Source of the DNA: Lentzea albidocapillata
Lineage (GTDB): Bacteria; Actinomycetota; Actinomycetes; Mycobacteriales; Pseudonocardiaceae
Length of the DNA stretch: 64,000 nt
Direction: 5' to 3'
Assembly (NCBI RefSeq): GCF_000719115.1
Contig: NZ_JOEA01000017.1
Span: 186,001 to 250,000, forward strand
Part shown: one piece after another, positions 57,093 to 64,000 of the stretch
How the letters are laid out: every line of letters begins with the position of its first letter
How positions within the stretch are numbered: position 1 is the first letter of the stretch
Notes under the pieces: generated by a model
The model's input: only the letters and a program-made list of their open reading frames with translations
Told to the model about the DNA's origin: nothing
Databases searched by the model: none
Position numbers and translations under genes: made by a program

Positions 57093-58302
57093 ACACCACC
57101 GGGTTGAGCAGGCTCGCAGGCGTCGCGACCATGTGCACGACCCGGACGAAGCGCCGGAACAGGTCGGGGTCGTGCACGATCCCGGCCTGCCACTTCTTGA
57201 GGTACCAGCCGAGCAGGCCGCCACGCCGGGTCTCCACCCAGCTGCGGTCGGCGTTGCTCGACATCGCCCACGTCCCCTGCGCGGCCTTCGCGACCTTGCG
57301 CTGGAACGCCCGGCAGCCCTTGGCGCTGAAGTCCTCGTGCTGCCGGAACAACAACGCCTCCATCGCCGCGACCGTGATCCCCTGCCCGTACACGGGGTTG
57401 AACGCGCACACCGCGTCGCCCACCGCTACCAGCCCGCCGGGCCAGTTCGAGGTGTCCTCGAAAGCGTTGCGGCGACTGGCCGTGCGGGCGAAGAGGTAGA
57501 CGGGTGTGAGCGGTTCGGCGTCGGCGAGCATCTCCGAGATCGGTACCCGCAACGAGTCCAGGAACTCCTGGTAGCCGTCGAGGTCGCGCGGCGGGTGATC
57601 ACCGGCGGCGCCCTGTGCGGTGACCATGAGCCGGTCGCCCTCGACGCGCATCGCCGCGACGCCGCGCGGGAGGTCCGGTGCGGACAGGCTTTCCGCGTAC
57701 GCCACGGGAAAGCCCTGCGGCGCGGTGTAGATCCGGGTCGCGTACCCGGTGCCGGAGTCGACCACCTCCGGTTCCGGCGTCGTGATCCCCGCGGTGGCGA
57801 GCCAGACCGGCAGCTTCGACGACCTGCCGGTCGCGTCGACGACCAGGTCCGCGTCGACCCTGCCGTCACGCGTGAGCACGCCGTCCACGGCGCCGTCGCG
57901 GAACGACAGCCCGGTGATGTGCACGCCGTCCACGATCTCGGCCGTGACCCGCCGCCGGATGCAGGTCTCCAGCAGCGGGCGGCTCAACGACAGCAGCGGC
58001 ATGCCCGTGTGCGCCGTGGCGAGCCAGCCGAGCGGGTTGAGGATCCGCATGTCCCCCGCGTCGGCGAGTGCCGCCCCCTGCGTCACGAGTTCCTCGCGCA
58101 GGCCGGGGAACAGCCCCTCCAGCAGCTCACCACCGCGCACCAGCAACCCGTGCACGTGCCGGCCCTGCGGCACGCCCGCCCGGTACTCGGGCTCCTCCGG
58201 CAGTTCGTCCCGCTCCAGGACCACCACCTCGTCGCACGTCTCGGTCAGCACCCGAGCAGCCAGCAAGCCGGCGATTCCCCCACCCATCACCACGGCCTTC
58301 AT
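57019..58302 (-). CDS. FAD-dependent monooxygenase-like oxidoreductase
   Basis: A 427-residue flavoprotein with the N-terminal dinucleotide motif VVMGGGIAGLLAARVL, an acidic strand end VVVLERDELPEEP, a DATGRSSKLPVWL segment and the second FAD motif VGDAVCAFNPVYGQG. It resembles tetracycline-type or geranylgeranyl-reductase-type monooxygenases; the substrate is unknown. The ATG at 58302 is used. Its C-terminal ~25 codons are antisense to the end of the uricase gene. Confidence 0.82.
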   Translation of the reverse strand: MKAVVMGGGIAGLLAARVLTETCDEVVVLERDELPEEPEYRAGVPQGRHVHGLLVRGGELLEGLFPGLREELVTQGAALADAGDMRILNPLGWLATAHTGMPLLSLSRPLLETCIRRRVTAEIVDGVHITGLSFRDGAVDGVLTRDGRVDADLVVDATGRSSKLPVWLATAGITTPEPEVVDSGTGYATRIYTAPQGFPVAYAESLSAPDLPRGVAAMRVEGDRLMVTAQGAAGDHPPRDLDGYQEFLDSLRVPISEMLADAEPLTPVYLFARTASRRNAFEDTSNWPGGLVAVGDAVCAFNPVYGQGITVAAMEALLFRQHEDFSAKGCRAFQRKVAKAAQGTWAMSSNADRSWVETRRGGLLGWYLKKWQAGIVHDPDLFRRFVRVVHMVATPASLLNPVVFRRLAKYSRPGPRPERRPAGSSPR

Positions 58303-58332
58303 ACAGCCATTCAACCAGCGATCAGCCGAGCG

Positions 58333-58800
58333 TCAGCGGTTCTCGCTCGTGCGCAACGACATCTGCTGATCACGCCACGAGTGGAACAGGTCCGCCTCGC
58401 CGTACCAGTCGACGCCGGTCGGCCGTTCGCCGGAGATCATGAACTCGATCAGCAGCTGCCGGAACAGGTCGAGCGGAACGCCGACGCCGGGCGGGAAGTC
58501 CGTGTACTTCTCGTTGACGTACGGCGCTTCCGCGGACCCCTTCGGCCAGCCCATGAAGGTGTTATCGACGTAGAACATGTAGCCCCACGCACCGCGCACG
58601 GCGAGCACGACGTTGTGGTCCGCGTCGCCCTCGGCGGTGAGGTCGCGGCCGAAGTGGTCGAGCGACCCGTCGTTGCACTCGGGCCGGTCGAGCAGCCTGA
58701 TCAGCGTGTCCACATCCGCCTCGCACGCGACGACCTGGTACTTGTGCTCGGCCGCCTCGAGGTCGGGTAGGCCGGTCCAGAGGCCCGCACGCATGCTCAT
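58333..58800 (-). CDS. Imm1-like immunity protein (orphan)
   Basis: A 155-residue acidic protein whose C-terminal half fits the Imm1 family: VVLAVRGAWGYMFYVDN, a GSAEAP/FPPGVGVPLDLFRQLLIEFM segment, then RPTGVDWYG. Imm1 proteins neutralise secreted polymorphic toxins. No toxin gene is adjacent; the RHS toxin of this window is ~45 kb away and has its own overlapping gene. Start is the ATG at 58800 (an in-frame ATG at 58794 is equally possible). Confidence 0.65.
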   Translation of the reverse strand: MSMRAGLWTGLPDLEAAEHKYQVVACEADVDTLIRLLDRPECNDGSLDHFGRDLTAEGDADHNVVLAVRGAWGYMFYVDNTFMGWPKGSAEAPYVNEKYTDFPPGVGVPLDLFRQLLIEFMISGERPTGVDWYGEADLFHSWRDQQMSLRTSENR

Positions 58801-58875
58801 GCGAGCCACCCTGCACCCAATACCCGCACTATTCGACACCCATTGACGGAACCACACGAACGGGTGATGACCCGA

Positions 58876-60045
58876 TCAGCTCGAACGGGTGGCGAGCCCT
58901 CGCAGTGCTGACTCGTCCAGACCTGTCGCGACCTGCACCTCCACCGGATCGAGCGCACCGCAGTCCACCGCTCGGAGGAAGAACGACGACAGCGCCTGAG
59001 CGGTCGCCGGCTCGTCCAGGACGCCTCCCGAAACGTTCTCCACGTAGGCCTTCAGCCGTGCCGCGTCCGCCTCCAGACCCTCCCGGTAGAAGGCGTAGAC
59101 GGCCGCGTACCGCGTCACCAGCTGGGCCGGGTGCAGGTCCCAGCCCTGGTGGAAACCGTGCTCCAGCGAACGTCGCGTGAGCCGGTAGTGGGTGTCCCAG
59201 CCGTGCTTCTTCTGATCACCGACGGGAAGCACGTTGGTGGAGCCGTCCGACAGCCGAACACCCGTGCCGGCGGCGGAAACCTGCATCACGTGCCGGGCGA
59301 AGTCGCACGCGCCGTGCGCCAGGTGCTGCTGCGCCGCGGACAGCCCGCAGCCCGCCGTGTAGTCGTAGGTGCCGAAGTGCAGACCTGTCACGCGGCCCCG
59401 CCCGGCCTCGATGAACCGCGGGATCGCGAGCCGTCCCTCACCGTCCACGATGGACTGGGTGGTCTCCACCTGGATCTCGAACCTCAGATCCCCGCCGAAG
59501 AGGTCGAGCACCTCACCGAAGACCTCGACCTGGTCGACCGACGTCACCTTGGGAAAGGTGATCACGAAACCCGGCGGGATCTCTCCCAGTGCCGTCAGGA
59601 AGATGTCCAGCGTGCGCAGGCCGCGCTCGCGCAGTTCGGCCGTGTCGAACGACTTGATCCGCAGCCCGGACGACGGCGGCGCGGTGCCGTCGGCGACCCA
59701 GCGCGCCAGGAGGATCGCCGTGCTCTCGGCGTCCATGTCCTCGACGTCGTCCTCGGGCGCGCCGTAGCCGTCCTCGAAGTCGATCCGCAGGTCCTCGATC
59801 GGCTCGCGGCGGAGCTTGGCCTCGACGCGTTCCAGCGCGCCCTCGGGCAGTTCCGGAAGCAGTTCCGGTTCGATCGACTCCAGCGCCTCACGGCCCCAGT
59901 CGGCGACCGTGGTCCCGATGATGCGACCGGCGGGCACGTAGCAGGTGTGGACGGGCTGACGCCCCACCGGCCAGCTGCGTTCCACAGTGGACAGCCGGGC
60001 GGTCACCCGCGCGACGTCCTCGGGAGACAGCGATGTCTCGTACAT
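58876..60045 (-). CDS. DUF6986 family protein (HpcH/HpaI-aldolase/citrate-lyase-like)
   Basis: A 389-residue protein of the aldolase/citrate-lyase-beta superfamily. Motifs include LRIDFEDGYG, a likely metal-binding segment, IKSFDTAELRERG, RFEIQVETTQSIVDGEGR and GLHFGTYDYTAGCG. The WDLHPAQLVTRY near residue 310 is typical of this superfamily. The start overlaps the aceB stop (TGATG), so it is made with malate synthase. This suggests a reaction on glyoxylate or a malyl-type compound, but no activity is known to me for the family. Confidence 0.75.
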   Translation of the reverse strand: MYETSLSPEDVARVTARLSTVERSWPVGRQPVHTCYVPAGRIIGTTVADWGREALESIEPELLPELPEGALERVEAKLRREPIEDLRIDFEDGYGAPEDDVEDMDAESTAILLARWVADGTAPPSSGLRIKSFDTAELRERGLRTLDIFLTALGEIPPGFVITFPKVTSVDQVEVFGEVLDLFGGDLRFEIQVETTQSIVDGEGRLAIPRFIEAGRGRVTGLHFGTYDYTAGCGLSAAQQHLAHGACDFARHVMQVSAAGTGVRLSDGSTNVLPVGDQKKHGWDTHYRLTRRSLEHGFHQGWDLHPAQLVTRYAAVYAFYREGLEADAARLKAYVENVSGGVLDEPATAQALSSFFLRAVDCGALDPVEVQVATGLDESALRGLATRSS

Positions 60046-61529
60046 CAGATGCGCTCGTACGCCGGCAGCGTCAGGAAGTCCACGAAGTCCTCGGACAACG
60101 CGACCTGCTCGAACAGCTCGACGGCCGCCGCGACGTGCGGCCCTTCCAGCTCATTGCCCACCCGCGTCAGCACCTGCCGCACGGCGTCGGCGGTGACCTG
60201 CGTGCCGTCGTCGAGCACGACCTTGTTGTTGATCCACTGCCAGATCTGCGACCTGCTGATCTCCGCGGTGGCCGCGTCCTCCATCAGGTTGTGGATCGCC
60301 GCCGCGCCGTTGCCGCCCAGCCAGGACGCGATGTACCGCACGCCGACGTCGACGGCGGCCTCGAGTCCCGCACGCGTCGCCGCACCACCCGCCGACTTGA
60401 AGTCGAGCAACTGCTCCGCGGTGACGCTGACCTCCGGACGCTGCTTGTCGATCTGGTTCGGCCGATCATCCAGCACCCCGTCGAAGATCTCGCGGCAGAT
60501 CGGCACGAGGTCAGGATGCGCCACCCACGACCCGTCGAAACCGTCGTTCGCCTCGCGCGTCTTGTCCTCACGAACCTTGCGCAGCGCGTTCTCGGTGACC
60601 TCGGGGTCACGCCGGTTCGGGATGAACGCGGCCATGCCACCCATGGCGAACGCCCCGCGCTTGTGGCACGTCTTCACCAGAAGCTCGGTGTACGCGCGCA
60701 TGAACGGCGCCGTCATCGTGACGCTGTTGCGGTCCGGCAACACGTAGTCCGCACCCGCGTCACGGAAGTACTTGATGACGCTGAAGAGGTAGTCCCACCG
60801 ACCGGCGTTGAGGCCCGACGCGTGGTCGCGCAGTTCGTAGAGGATCTCCTCCATCTGGAACGCGGCGGGAATCGTCTCGATGAGCACCGTCGCCCTGATG
60901 GTGCCGTGCGGCACGCCCTTGAGCTTTTGCGCCGTCGTGAAAACGTCGTTCCACAGCCGTGCTTCGAGGTGCGATTCCATCTTCGGCAGGTAGTAGTACG
61001 GCTTGCCAAGCTCGGCGTTGTGGAAGAAGTGCAGCCCGAAGTCCACGAGCGCACCAACGGCGTTCTTCCCACCGAACTGCAGGTTCCGCTCGTCGAGGTG
61101 CCACCCGCGCGGCCGCACGACGATCGTCGGGTACGGCCCGCCCTTGAGCGTGTACTCCTTGCCCTCCGGCGAGGTGAACGCGATCGTCTCCCGCGCCGCC
61201 TCGTACAGGTTCACCTGCCCCTGCACGACGTTGTCCCAATGCGGCGTGTTCGCGTCCTCCAGGTCCGCGAGCCACACCCTGGCACCGGAGTTGAGCGCGT
61301 TGATCGTCATCTTGCGCTCGGTGGGCCCGGTGATCTCGACGCGCCGGTCGCGCAGCGGTTCGGGCGCTTCGGCAACCCGCCACTCACCGTCCCGCACGTC
61401 CTGCGTCTCGGGGAGGAACCCGAGGGGCCGGCGCTCCTTGCGAAGGGCGAGCAACTCGTCCCTGCGGGCGGCGTGCGCCTCATGCAGCTTCGCGACGAAC
61501 TCAAGAGCCTCTTCGGTCAGGACCTGCAC
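60045..61529 (-). CDS. aceB: Malate synthase A
   Basis: Condenses glyoxylate with acetyl-CoA. The 494-residue MSA-type protein has the family sequence [43 protein letters not shown] [16 protein letters not shown], and [15 protein letters not shown]. The GTG at 61529 has AGAGGTGG upstream. The position divergent from the IclR gene and beside the ureide genes indicates that it uses glyoxylate from allantoin. Confidence 0.95.
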   Translation of the reverse strand: MQVLTEEALEFVAKLHEAHAARRDELLALRKERRPLGFLPETQDVRDGEWRVAEAPEPLRDRRVEITGPTERKMTINALNSGARVWLADLEDANTPHWDNVVQGQVNLYEAARETIAFTSPEGKEYTLKGGPYPTIVVRPRGWHLDERNLQFGGKNAVGALVDFGLHFFHNAELGKPYYYLPKMESHLEARLWNDVFTTAQKLKGVPHGTIRATVLIETIPAAFQMEEILYELRDHASGLNAGRWDYLFSVIKYFRDAGADYVLPDRNSVTMTAPFMRAYTELLVKTCHKRGAFAMGGMAAFIPNRRDPEVTENALRKVREDKTREANDGFDGSWVAHPDLVPICREIFDGVLDDRPNQIDKQRPEVSVTAEQLLDFKSAGGAATRAGLEAAVDVGVRYIASWLGGNGAAAIHNLMEDAATAEISRSQIWQWINNKVVLDDGTQVTADAVRQVLTRVGNELEGPHVAAAVELFEQVALSEDFVDFLTLPAYERI

Positions 61530-61561
61530 CTGGATCCACCTCTCTCGGTTTTGCTGTGTGG

Positions 61562-61590
61562 ACTATAGTTTTTGCATTGCGGAACTGCAA
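61562..61590 (-). promoter_or_regulatory. aceB promoter with IclR-type operator in its spacer
   Basis: On the minus strand, -35 TTGCAG (61585-61590), exactly 17 nt, -10 TATAGT (61562-61567). The operator TTTTGCATTGCGGAA (61570-61584, plus strand) fills the spacer, so bound repressor would exclude polymerase. ACTATAGT is self-complementary and gives a TATAGT -10 (61564-61569) toward the regulator gene as well. Confidence 0.7.
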
Positions 61591-61606
61591 CGAGAGGAGC
61601 CGCACC

Positions 61607-62353
61607 GTGTCCACAGGTGGCGTGCAGTCCCTGCAAAGAGCCTTCGACCTGCTAGAACGCCTAGCAGACGCAGGCGGTGAAGCGTCACTCTCAGAGCTGG
61701 CGGCAACGTCGGGCCTGCCACTCCCCACGATCCACCGCCTCATCCGCACCCTTGTCACGCTGGGCTATGTAAGGCAGAACAGCAACCGGCGCTACACCCT
61801 CGGCTCCCGCCTGATCCGCCTCGGCGAAACAGCTTCCCGCCAGTACGGCACGTGGGCCAGGCCGCTGCTGTCCCAGCTGGTCGACTCGGTGGAGGAAACG
61901 GCGAACCTGGCCGTCCTGGACGGCGACGAGGTCGTCTACGTGGCGCAGGTGCCGTCGAAGCACTCGATGCGCATGTTCACGGAGGTGGGCCGGCGGTTGC
62001 TGCCGCACGGCACAGGCGTCGGCAAGGCGATGCTCTCGCAGCTCCCCCGCGCGGACGTTCGCGCACTACTGGAACGCACCGGCCTGCCCGCGTACACGTC
62101 GAACACGATCACCGACGCCACCGAACTGCTCGACTCGCTCGACGAGATCGCAGAACGCGGCTTCGCGCTGGACGAGTCCGAACAGGAACTCGGCGTGCGG
62201 TGCATCGCGGTGCCGGTGGTGGGCGGCCCGACGCTGGCCGCCGTATCGGTGTCAGGCCCGGAGGGCAGGCTCACCAAGGACGCTGTGAACCGCATCCTGC
62301 CCGAGGTTCTGGCGGTCGCGAAGCGACTGGCGGACCAAGCCGCAACTGCCTGA
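61607..62353 (+). CDS. IclR-family transcriptional regulator (AllR-like)
   Basis: A 248-residue regulator: N-terminal winged helix (GVQSLQRAFDLLERLADAGG, then TSGLPLPTIHRLIRTLVTLGY) and the C-terminal effector domain (ANLAVLDGDEVVYVAQVPS, LPHGTGVGKAMLS, RGFALDESEQELGVRCIAVPV). The start is the GTG at 61607 with AGGAG seven nt upstream. AllR-type members bind glyoxylate or allantoin. It is divergent from aceB; the shared palindrome near hyi suggests it also governs the ureide and uricase units. Confidence 0.9.
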   Translation: MSTGGVQSLQRAFDLLERLADAGGEASLSELAATSGLPLPTIHRLIRTLVTLGYVRQNSNRRYTLGSRLIRLGETASRQYGTWARPLLSQLVDSVEETANLAVLDGDEVVYVAQVPSKHSMRMFTEVGRRLLPHGTGVGKAMLSQLPRADVRALLERTGLPAYTSNTITDATELLDSLDEIAERGFALDESEQELGVRCIAVPVVGGPTLAAVSVSGPEGRLTKDAVNRILPEVLAVAKRLADQAATA

Positions 62354-62402
62354 TCGCACGCGAAGCCGAAGGCAAGCCGTCCTTACCAAACGGACCAGGC
62401 AA

Positions 62403-63674
62403 TCAGCCCAGCAATGCATCCACAAACGCCCCAGGCTCAAACGGAGCCAGGTGGTCAGCCCCTTCACCCAGCCCAACCAGCTTCACCGGCACCCCAAGCT
62501 CACGCTGCACCTGAAAAACAATCCCACCCTTGGCGGTACCGTCCAGCTTGGTCAGCACGATCCCGGTGATGGCAACCTGCTCAGCGAACACCCGAGCCTG
62601 CGTGAGCCCGTTCTGCCCGGTCGTGGCATCCAGAACCAGCAGAACCTCGTCCACCACGGCCTGCTTCTCGATGACGCGCTTCACCTTGCCGAGCTCGTCC
62701 ATCAAGCCCTTCTTGGTGTGCAACCGCCCGGCAGTGTCGATCAGCACCGTGTCGACCCCGGTGTCCATGCCCCGCTTCACCGACTCGAAAGCCACGGACG
62801 CCGGGTCGCCGCCCTCAGGCCCGCGCACGGTCTCCGCACCGACCCGCTTGCCCCAGGTCTCCAACTGGTCGGCAGCTGCAGCACGGAACGTGTCAGCGGC
62901 ACCGAGCAACACCGTCCGCCCGTCAGCGACCAGAACGCGTGCCAACTTGCCGGTGGTGGTCGTCTTGCCGACCCCGTTGACCCCGACCACCAGCAACACA
63001 GCGGGCTTGCCGGCGTGCGGCAGAGCCTTCAAAGAGCGATCCATCGTCGGCCCGAGAGCGTCGACGAGCACGGACCGCACCAACGCCTGAGCTTCAGCCT
63101 CGGTCCGCACCCCGGAACCGGCGATCTTCGAGCGGAGCGTCGACACGATCTCGGTCGTCGTGGCCGCGCCCAGATCGGCGATCAGCAGCGTGTCCTCGAC
63201 GTCCTGCCACGAGTCCTCGTCCAGGTCGCCCGCGCCGAGCAGACCCAGCAGCGAGGTGCCGAACGCGTTGCGCGACTTCGAGAGCTTGCCGCGCAGACGT
63301 TCCAGGCGACCGGCCGTCGGCTCGATCTCCTCGACCTCGGACGCCTCTTCCGGCAGGTCGACCTCGACGAAGCCGCGCTTCGCCGAGTCGCGTGGCACGG
63401 AGGCGTCGTCGCCGACTCCCGGCTGGCCGTCGACCTCGGTCCGCTCGGCCACCGGGTGCTCGACGGGCACCGGGGCCTCGGCGGTGGTGGCTTCGGGGGC
63501 GGCCGGGGTCAGCGAGATCCCGGACGACGCCTGGTATCCGCCAGGCCTCGGCGTCTCCTCCTTCTGGGTCAGGCTGATGCGACGGCGACGCGTCAGCACC
63601 ACACCGGTCACCAGCGCGGCGATCAGGACGACCGCCACGACGACGAGGATCAGGACAAGGGAGGACGTCGACAC
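62403..63674 (-). CDS. ftsY: Signal recognition particle receptor FtsY
   Basis: SRP receptor GTPase. The 423-residue actinobacterial form has an N-terminal membrane helix (LVLILVVVAVVLIAALVTG), an acidic linker, the NG domain with GVNGVGKTTTTGKLARVL, DTFRAAAADQLETW, DTAGRLHTKKGLMDEL and TKLDGTAKGG. The start is the GTG at 63674. In relatives ftsY lies close to amtB-glnK-glnD-ffh; here ~16 kb of catabolic genes separate them. Confidence 0.96.
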   Translation of the reverse strand: MSTSSLVLILVVVAVVLIAALVTGVVLTRRRRISLTQKEETPRPGGYQASSGISLTPAAPEATTAEAPVPVEHPVAERTEVDGQPGVGDDASVPRDSAKRGFVEVDLPEEASEVEEIEPTAGRLERLRGKLSKSRNAFGTSLLGLLGAGDLDEDSWQDVEDTLLIADLGAATTTEIVSTLRSKIAGSGVRTEAEAQALVRSVLVDALGPTMDRSLKALPHAGKPAVLLVVGVNGVGKTTTTGKLARVLVADGRTVLLGAADTFRAAAADQLETWGKRVGAETVRGPEGGDPASVAFESVKRGMDTGVDTVLIDTAGRLHTKKGLMDELGKVKRVIEKQAVVDEVLLVLDATTGQNGLTQARVFAEQVAITGIVLTKLDGTAKGGIVFQVQRELGVPVKLVGLGEGADHLAPFEPGAFVDALLG

Positions 63675-63752
63675 GGGCTCATGGTTTCACAGACCCTCAT
63701 GTGACCTGCCAACCATCTATTGCTCATTTAGGCGAAGATTTCACCAAAGCCC

Positions 63753-63781
63753 TTGCGTCCCGCCACACTGTGGAATAGACC
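63753..63781 (+). promoter_or_regulatory. Promoter of the anmK gene, giving a leaderless transcript
   Basis: -35 TTGCGT (63753-63758), 17-nt spacer, -10 TAGACC (63776-63781). The expected transcription start falls at or next to the GTG at 63789. A CCACACTGTGG palindrome (63763-63773) lies in the spacer. Confidence 0.55.
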
Positions 63782-63788
63782 ACACGTC

Positions 63789-64000
63789 GTGAGGGTGATC
63801 GGACTGATTTCCGGCACGTCGATGGACGGTATCGACGTCGCCGTCGCCGACCTGTCGATCCACGGCGACGTCGTCGAGCTCGTGCCGGTGCAGTGCGCCG
63901 AGCACCCGTTCCCGAAGGACCTTCTCGAGAAACCACGGGACCTCGCTGAAGTGTGCGCCTTCGACACGTCGCTCGGACAGGCTTTCGGCGAAGTCGCCGC
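63789..64000 (+). CDS. anmK: Anhydro-N-acetylmuramic acid kinase (partial, N-terminus only)
   Basis: The first ~70 residues of a peptidoglycan-recycling kinase that converts anhydroMurNAc to MurNAc-6-phosphate; the gene runs off the window. The family motif GLISGTSMDGIDVAVADL is at the very start. GTG (63789) is the start and no ribosome site precedes it, in keeping with the leaderless promoter. Confidence 0.88.
   Translation, partial: MRVIGLISGTSMDGIDVAVADLSIHGDVVELVPVQCAEHPFPKDLLEKPRDLAEVCAFDTSLGQAFGEVA

Overview
The window is high-GC (about 70%) actinobacterial chromosome. GTG starts are frequent and many same-strand genes overlap by ATGA or GTGA. A sporulation sigma factor (whiG), an ECF41 sigma factor and GlnR-type nitrogen control sites are present, and gene order follows the conserved actinobacterial rpsB-tsf-pyrH-frr-cdsA and rpsP-rimM-trmD-rplS-lepB-rnhB blocks. 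The style fits a filamentous, sporulating member of the Pseudonocardiales (Lentzea/Saccharothrix/Actinosynnema-like); this is inference from gene order and sequence style, not from a database match.

Layout. (1) 1-4.1 kb: an edge-truncated quinone oxidoreductase divergent from an HxlR regulator, an unknown protein followed by a 27-codon remnant of a second copy, rlmN, a His-rich PadR regulator and an aldo/keto reductase. (2) 4.1-15.7 kb: an accessory island with a 3003-residue secreted RHS polymorphic toxin, its overlapping putative immunity gene, and a divergent secreted tachylectin-like propeller protein. (3) 15.7-31 kb: methyltransferase, VOC protein, cdsA-frr-pyrH-tsf-rpsB, an M23-like protein, whiG-xerC, dprA, comM/yifB, yraN, a DUF2469 gene and rnhB. 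The yifB-dprA junction holds an unusual non-coding insertion: five 16-bp tandem repeats, four consecutive perfect hairpins, and a short Trp-rich ORF whose stop overlaps the dprA start. (4) 31-41 kb: two tandem signal peptidases, rplS-trmD-rimM-khpA-rpsP, pxpA with a CPBP protease, the ECF41/AhpD-like pair, an amidohydrolase and ffh. (5) 41-47 kb: HAD and ATPase genes and the nitrogen-sensing operon amtB-glnK-glnD, with a four-half-site GlnR box upstream.

(6) 47.4-62.4 kb: a secreted peptidase and then a purine-ureide-glyoxylate catabolic island: hyi-glxR-gcl-glxK-allB-alc on the minus strand, uraD-uricase divergent from it, then a FAD monooxygenase, an orphan Imm1-like protein, and aceB with a DUF6986 gene divergent from an IclR/AllR-like regulator. 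Nearly identical palindromes (TTyyrCATTGCGGAA) lie at both divergent promoters, so one IclR protein probably controls the whole island. The pathway inferred is urate to allantoin, allantoate and glyoxylate. Glyoxylate then goes to tartronate semialdehyde and glycerate, or to malate. 5-Hydroxyisourate hydrolase and ureidoglycolate lyase are not in the window. (7) 62.4-64 kb: ftsY and the start of anmK, which has a promoter placed for a leaderless transcript.

The most distinctive regions are the toxin/immunity/lectin island, the yifB-dprA insertion, and the IclR-controlled ureide island next to the ammonium-sensing operon.
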